Under the pieces are notes generated by a model. The model did no database searches. It was not told the origin of the DNA and saw only the letters and a list, made by a program, of their open reading frames with translations. The translations under genes and the position numbers were made by a program. From JAUSEW01 sp964414015 (GTDB lineage: Bacteria; Patescibacteriota; Microgenomatia; Levybacterales; UBA12049), in contig CAYPUE010000002.1 in the NCBI GenBank assembly GCA_964414015.1, positions 1 to 43,549 on the forward strand: a stretch of DNA of 43,549 nt. Direction: 5' to 3'. Shown here piece after piece: positions 40,925 to 43,549 of this stretch (position 1 is its first letter; every line of letters begins with the position of its first letter).

Positions 40925-42217
40925 ATGTCTTACGGTATGAATTTCAAACGAAGTAGTTTGCCAAACGGACTGCGAATAATTACGATTCCAATGCCATCTT
41001 TTGAAAGCGCTACGGTTTTGGTGATGGTTGGCGCCGGAAGCCGTTATGAAGTAAGGACCAATAACGGGATTTCCCACTTTTTAGAGCACATGGCGTTTAA
41101 AGGGACCAAAAAACGGCCATCCGCTATTGATATATCATCTCTGATTGATGGAATAGGCGGAGAATTCAATGCGTTTACCGGCAAAGAAGTAACCGGATTT
41201 TTCATCAAATCAGCCGCAGACAAAATAGAGCTTTCTTTGGATGTTTTATCCGACATGCTTTTAAATTCCAAACTTGACCCAAAAGAAATAGAGAAAGAAA
41301 AAGGAGTAATTTTGGAAGAGCTGAATCTCTATGAAGATACTCCGAGCAGGAAAATCGGCGATCTCTACGAAAGGCTTTTGTACGGAGATACGCCAATGGG
41401 TTGGGATACCGGCGGAGAAAAAGATGTGATTAGAAAAATCCAAAGGGAAGATTTCGCTAAATACATGGGGAGTTTATACAGCGCGGATAATATAACAGTA
41501 GTTGTTGCGGGAGGAATTGCTTCGGACACAGCGGAAAAACTTATCGGCAAATACTTCAACGCGATGCAAAGGTTTGATACATTACGATATAAAAAAGTCG
41601 GGGAAAATCAGAAAAAACCAGAGGTTTTTGTTAAACAGAAAAAGACAGAACAAGTGCATATTGCCTTGGGCTTTCGGACTGTTCCGCTAGAACATCCGGA
41701 TAGATATGCTTTGGACGTTCTGGCTGCAATTTTGGGGGGAGGTATGAGCAGCCGCCTTTTCCACGAAGTCAGAGAGAAAAGAGGACTGGCTTATTATGTG
41801 AGAACCAATTCTGATCAATATCAGGATGTTGGGAGCTTGGTTTCTTTTTCAGGTGTTGACCCAAAAAGAGCAGAAGAAGCAGTTACTGTGATTCTTTCAG
41901 AACACGTTAAAATCGCAAATCAAAAATCAAAAATCAAAAATACAGAGCTGAAGAAGGCGAAGGAATACATCAAAGGACATTTGGTGTTGGAACTGGAAGA
42001 CAGCAGGTCTGTGGCAGGATTTTATGCACAGCAGGAGTTGTTGGAGAAAAAGATTAAGAGTCCGGATGATTTTATAGAAAAAATAGATAAAGTAACAACA
42101 GAAGAAGTTTATCTGGCTGCAAAAAGATATTTCGTCAATGAGGGTTTGAATCTGGCAGTAATCGGCAACTTTCCTTCGACTTCGCTCAGGACAATTGCCC
42201 TTTTGACAAAGATTTGA
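40925..42217 (+). CDS. M16 zinc metallopeptidase (processing peptidase-like)
   Basis: A 430-residue pitrilysin-family protein with the inverted zinc motif HFLEH (H51, E54, H55), the distal glutamate in LEELNLYED (131-132) and the C-terminal half marker GGGMSSRLFHEVREKRGLAY. It resembles mitochondrial processing peptidase beta subunits and bacterial PqqL/YmxG types; the substrate is unknown. Residues near 41916-41940 (NQKSKIKN) come from a 'caaaaat' microrepeat, and the C-terminus FPSTSLRTIALLTKI is encoded partly by a dispersed REP-like fragment (42173-42192), which may have replaced the normal end. ATG 40937 is an alternative start. Confidence 0.92.
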   Translation: MSYGMNFKRSSLPNGLRIITIPMPSFESATVLVMVGAGSRYEVRTNNGISHFLEHMAFKGTKKRPSAIDISSLIDGIGGEFNAFTGKEVTGFFIKSAADKIELSLDVLSDMLLNSKLDPKEIEKEKGVILEELNLYEDTPSRKIGDLYERLLYGDTPMGWDTGGEKDVIRKIQREDFAKYMGSLYSADNITVVVAGGIASDTAEKLIGKYFNAMQRFDTLRYKKVGENQKKPEVFVKQKKTEQVHIALGFRTVPLEHPDRYALDVLAAILGGGMSSRLFHEVREKRGLAYYVRTNSDQYQDVGSLVSFSGVDPKRAEEAVTVILSEHVKIANQKSKIKNTELKKAKEYIKGHLVLELEDSRSVAGFYAQQELLEKKIKSPDDFIEKIDKVTTEEVYLAAKRYFVNEGLNLAVIGNFPSTSLRTIALLTKI

Positions 42218-42310
42218 AAAACTGCTAGAGTTGTAATTAGCATATAGGATATGGCGTATGGCAGATAGTTAAAACTATACGCAATAAGCCATTAGCTATA
42301 AGCCAAATGT

Positions 42311-42781
42311 ATGGAACGAAGTGTTGTTTTGGTAAAACCGGATGGAGTTCAAAGAGGTCTAATCGGTGAGATAATCCATAGGTTTGAACGAAAAGGATTA
42401 AAGCTTATCGGCATCAAAATGCTTTCCTTGTCAGATGCGATTTTGGACGAATGGTACGCGCACCACCAAGATAAGCCATTTTTCGGAGGCTTAAAATCCT
42501 ACATGAAATCATATCCGGTTGTGGGGATGCTTTGGGAAGGTAAAGATTCTGTTGTAACTATCAGGAAAATGATTGGTATTACCAAAGCCAGAGATGCGGA
42601 GCCCGGAACCATCCGAGGAGATTTCGCCATGAGCCAGCAATATAATCTTGTTCATGCTTCGGAAAATACTGAAATTGCCAAAAAAGAAGAAATGCTGGTT
42701 TTTAATAAAGACGAAATCTTTAATTGGGAGAAAAAAGACCTCCAAGATGTTTACCTCAAGGACGAAATAGGCGGTGCTTAA
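42311..42781 (+). CDS. ndk: Nucleoside diphosphate kinase
   Basis: The enzyme transfers the terminal phosphate from ATP to other nucleoside diphosphates through a phosphohistidine. K9 (VLVKPDGVQRGL) and the active H115 in YNLVHASEN are present, as is GTIRGDFA. The length (156) is normal, with a short C-terminal extension. The 93 bp before it are mostly repetitive (ggatatggcgtatggc, and an inverted gcgta/tacgc pair). The stop region overlaps the convergent VKOR gene by 26 bp. Confidence 0.96.
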   Translation: MERSVVLVKPDGVQRGLIGEIIHRFERKGLKLIGIKMLSLSDAILDEWYAHHQDKPFFGGLKSYMKSYPVVGMLWEGKDSVVTIRKMIGITKARDAEPGTIRGDFAMSQQYNLVHASENTEIAKKEEMLVFNKDEIFNWEKKDLQDVYLKDEIGGA

Positions 42782-43211
42782 CTCCAAAAATAACCACCCC
42801 AAACAGCATCAAAGAGATAAAATCCGATACAAGACAGTATTGACAATAAGCTTTAAGGATAAAAATCTGAACCAGGATAAGCCCAAGAGAGAAAACCGCT
42901 CCCAAAGCAACTATTGCAAAAATCAACTTTAGTATGAATTGCCGTTTTGCTTGAATAAAAATTAAAGAAAGAATTAAAACAGCCAGATAAAAAATACTTC
43001 CGAGAAGAGAAATTGGGATATTTGCAAAAACTGCAAATTTGCTCGTAAGAATAATTTCGCAGCCTTGGGCAATAGAGCACGGAGGAATAGTATTTTTGTA
43101 ATGAAGAATAGTTAAATAGGCTGCGTCTATAAATCCCAGGAATGAAAGCGCAATTACAAGAAACAGGATGCTATTTGATTTGATCTTGAATGAGCTTTTT
43201 AAATTCATCAT
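42756..43211 (-). CDS. Vitamin K epoxide reductase (VKOR) family protein
   Basis: A 151-residue membrane protein with four to five helices. The family residues are visible: the loop cysteines C45 and C51 (CSIAQGC), a conserved serine near 68 (PISLLG), and the active CQYC (C123, C126). Bacterial VKOR re-oxidises a DsbA-like protein and passes electrons to quinone. The next gene upstream on the same strand encodes a DsbA-like thioredoxin-fold protein whose end overlaps this start by 41 bp, so they form one pathway and probably one transcript. Confidence 0.93.
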   Translation of the reverse strand: MMNLKSSFKIKSNSILFLVIALSFLGFIDAAYLTILHYKNTIPPCSIAQGCEIILTSKFAVFANIPISLLGSIFYLAVLILSLIFIQAKRQFILKLIFAIVALGAVFSLGLILVQIFILKAYCQYCLVSDFISLMLFGVVIFGVKHRLFRP

Positions 43212-43549
43212 AGCTTCTTGGATTTTGAATCTTTTTTCCGTTTATAAAAAATGTAGGAGTAGAATTAACTCCGATACTTATGCCCTGATTCAGCTCATCA
43301 TTGACGAACTTTTTTGCTTCATCGCTATTGATATCTTTTTTGAACTTTTCTAGATCGAGATTAATTTTTTCCGCATAGCTTACGAAGATGTCAAAAGCGT
43401 TGCCTTCCGTAGCCCAAGATTTTTGATTCCCATAAAGAAGATCATGAAACTCCCAAAATTTACCTTGAAGATTAGCTGCGAAGCCAGCTTGAGAAGACAG
43501 AAGAGCGTTTTGGTGAATGCTGGTTAGCGGGAAAAATCTATAAACAAAA
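43171..43549 (-). CDS. DsbA/thioredoxin-like disulfide oxidoreductase (partial, N-terminus outside)
   Basis: The C-terminal about 125 residues are present. KFWEFHDLLYGNQKSWATEG matches the helical insertion of DsbA-like (Thioredoxin_4) proteins, and GVNSTPTFFINGKKIQNPRS holds the cis-proline loop (TPTF) of the thioredoxin fold. The active CxxC is beyond the window edge. It would introduce disulfides into exported proteins and be recharged by the VKOR encoded downstream. Confidence 0.9.
   Translation of the reverse strand, partial: FVYRFFPLTSIHQNALLSSQAGFAANLQGKFWEFHDLLYGNQKSWATEGNAFDIFVSYAEKINLDLEKFKKDINSDEAKKFVNDELNQGISIGVNSTPTFFINGKKIQNPRSYDEFKKLIQDQIK

Noticed and set aside
1..43549. UGA recoding as in Gracilibacteria/Absconditabacteria
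   Set aside because: TGA ends DUF4258, M16 and other genes at expected family lengths, and no in-frame TGA is needed inside conserved domains.

Overview
The window looks like a chromosomal piece of a Candidate Phyla Radiation (Patescibacteria) bacterium, most likely Microgenomates-like. This is inferred from gene content and style, not from a database search. Supporting signs are short intergenic regions, a giant fibre-like surface protein, tandem DUF916-type surface proteins, a comEC split into two genes, and many short A/T-rich microrepeats inside genes. TGA ends several genes at sensible places, so the standard bacterial code fits and the UGA=Gly code of Gracilibacteria does not. There are three 100-N scaffold gaps (10320-10419, 13386-13485, 23228-23327), each cutting or abutting a gene.

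Layout. 1-462: 3' end of 23S rRNA, a spacer, and 5S rRNA inside a perfect 15-bp processing stem. 599-2771: small accessory genes (AbrB/MazE-like protein with its own operator, a DUF4258/DUF2283 pair, and a minus-strand membrane-protein gene behind an attenuator-like terminator). 2832-6330: S1-domain protein, then radA and a PIN-TRAM gene; radA carries an in-frame palindromic insertion. 6331-7733: a candidate small RNA, a 49-residue protein and a family 2 glycosyltransferase. 7799-10568: rho, a LysM/M23 envelope peptidase, and two alanine tRNAs. 10781-13282: a double zinc-ribbon protein and an O-antigen-ligase-like/TPR membrane protein. 13486-22453: a cut four-helix-bundle gene and a 2926-residue gene that joins two tyrosine-recombinase core-binding domains to a transmembrane segment and a very long extracellular fibre.

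23093-29563: the surface region. A four-helix-bundle gene is coupled to a membrane-anchored Ig-like protein. Opposite lies a five-gene minus-strand cluster with two alternating pairs: a secreted protein with a shared C-terminal domain, followed by a DUF916 (WxL-interacting) type protein with a C-terminal membrane anchor. I interpret this as a diverged WxL-like surface complex in which Tyr replaces the signature Trp. 29679-34954: leuS, comEA, comEC (channel) and the separate comEC metallo-beta-lactamase domain, probably one operon serving DNA uptake. 34947-37769: a four-gene two-component module (single-domain response regulator, two unknown accessory proteins, histidine kinase). 37836-43549: argS, a winged-helix-like unknown, an M16 peptidase, ndk, VKOR and a partial DsbA-like protein. 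The VKOR/DsbA pair could supply disulfides to cysteine-bearing surface proteins such as the WxL-like ones.

Two themes cross the window. Many genes have a -10 box 7-11 nt before the start codon and no Shine-Dalgarno sequence, so many mRNAs are probably leaderless; a minority (the S1 gene, the zinc-ribbon gene, the giant gene) have good Shine-Dalgarno sites. Short palindromes and microrepeats are tolerated in frame inside housekeeping genes, and they even supply signal-peptide sequence.
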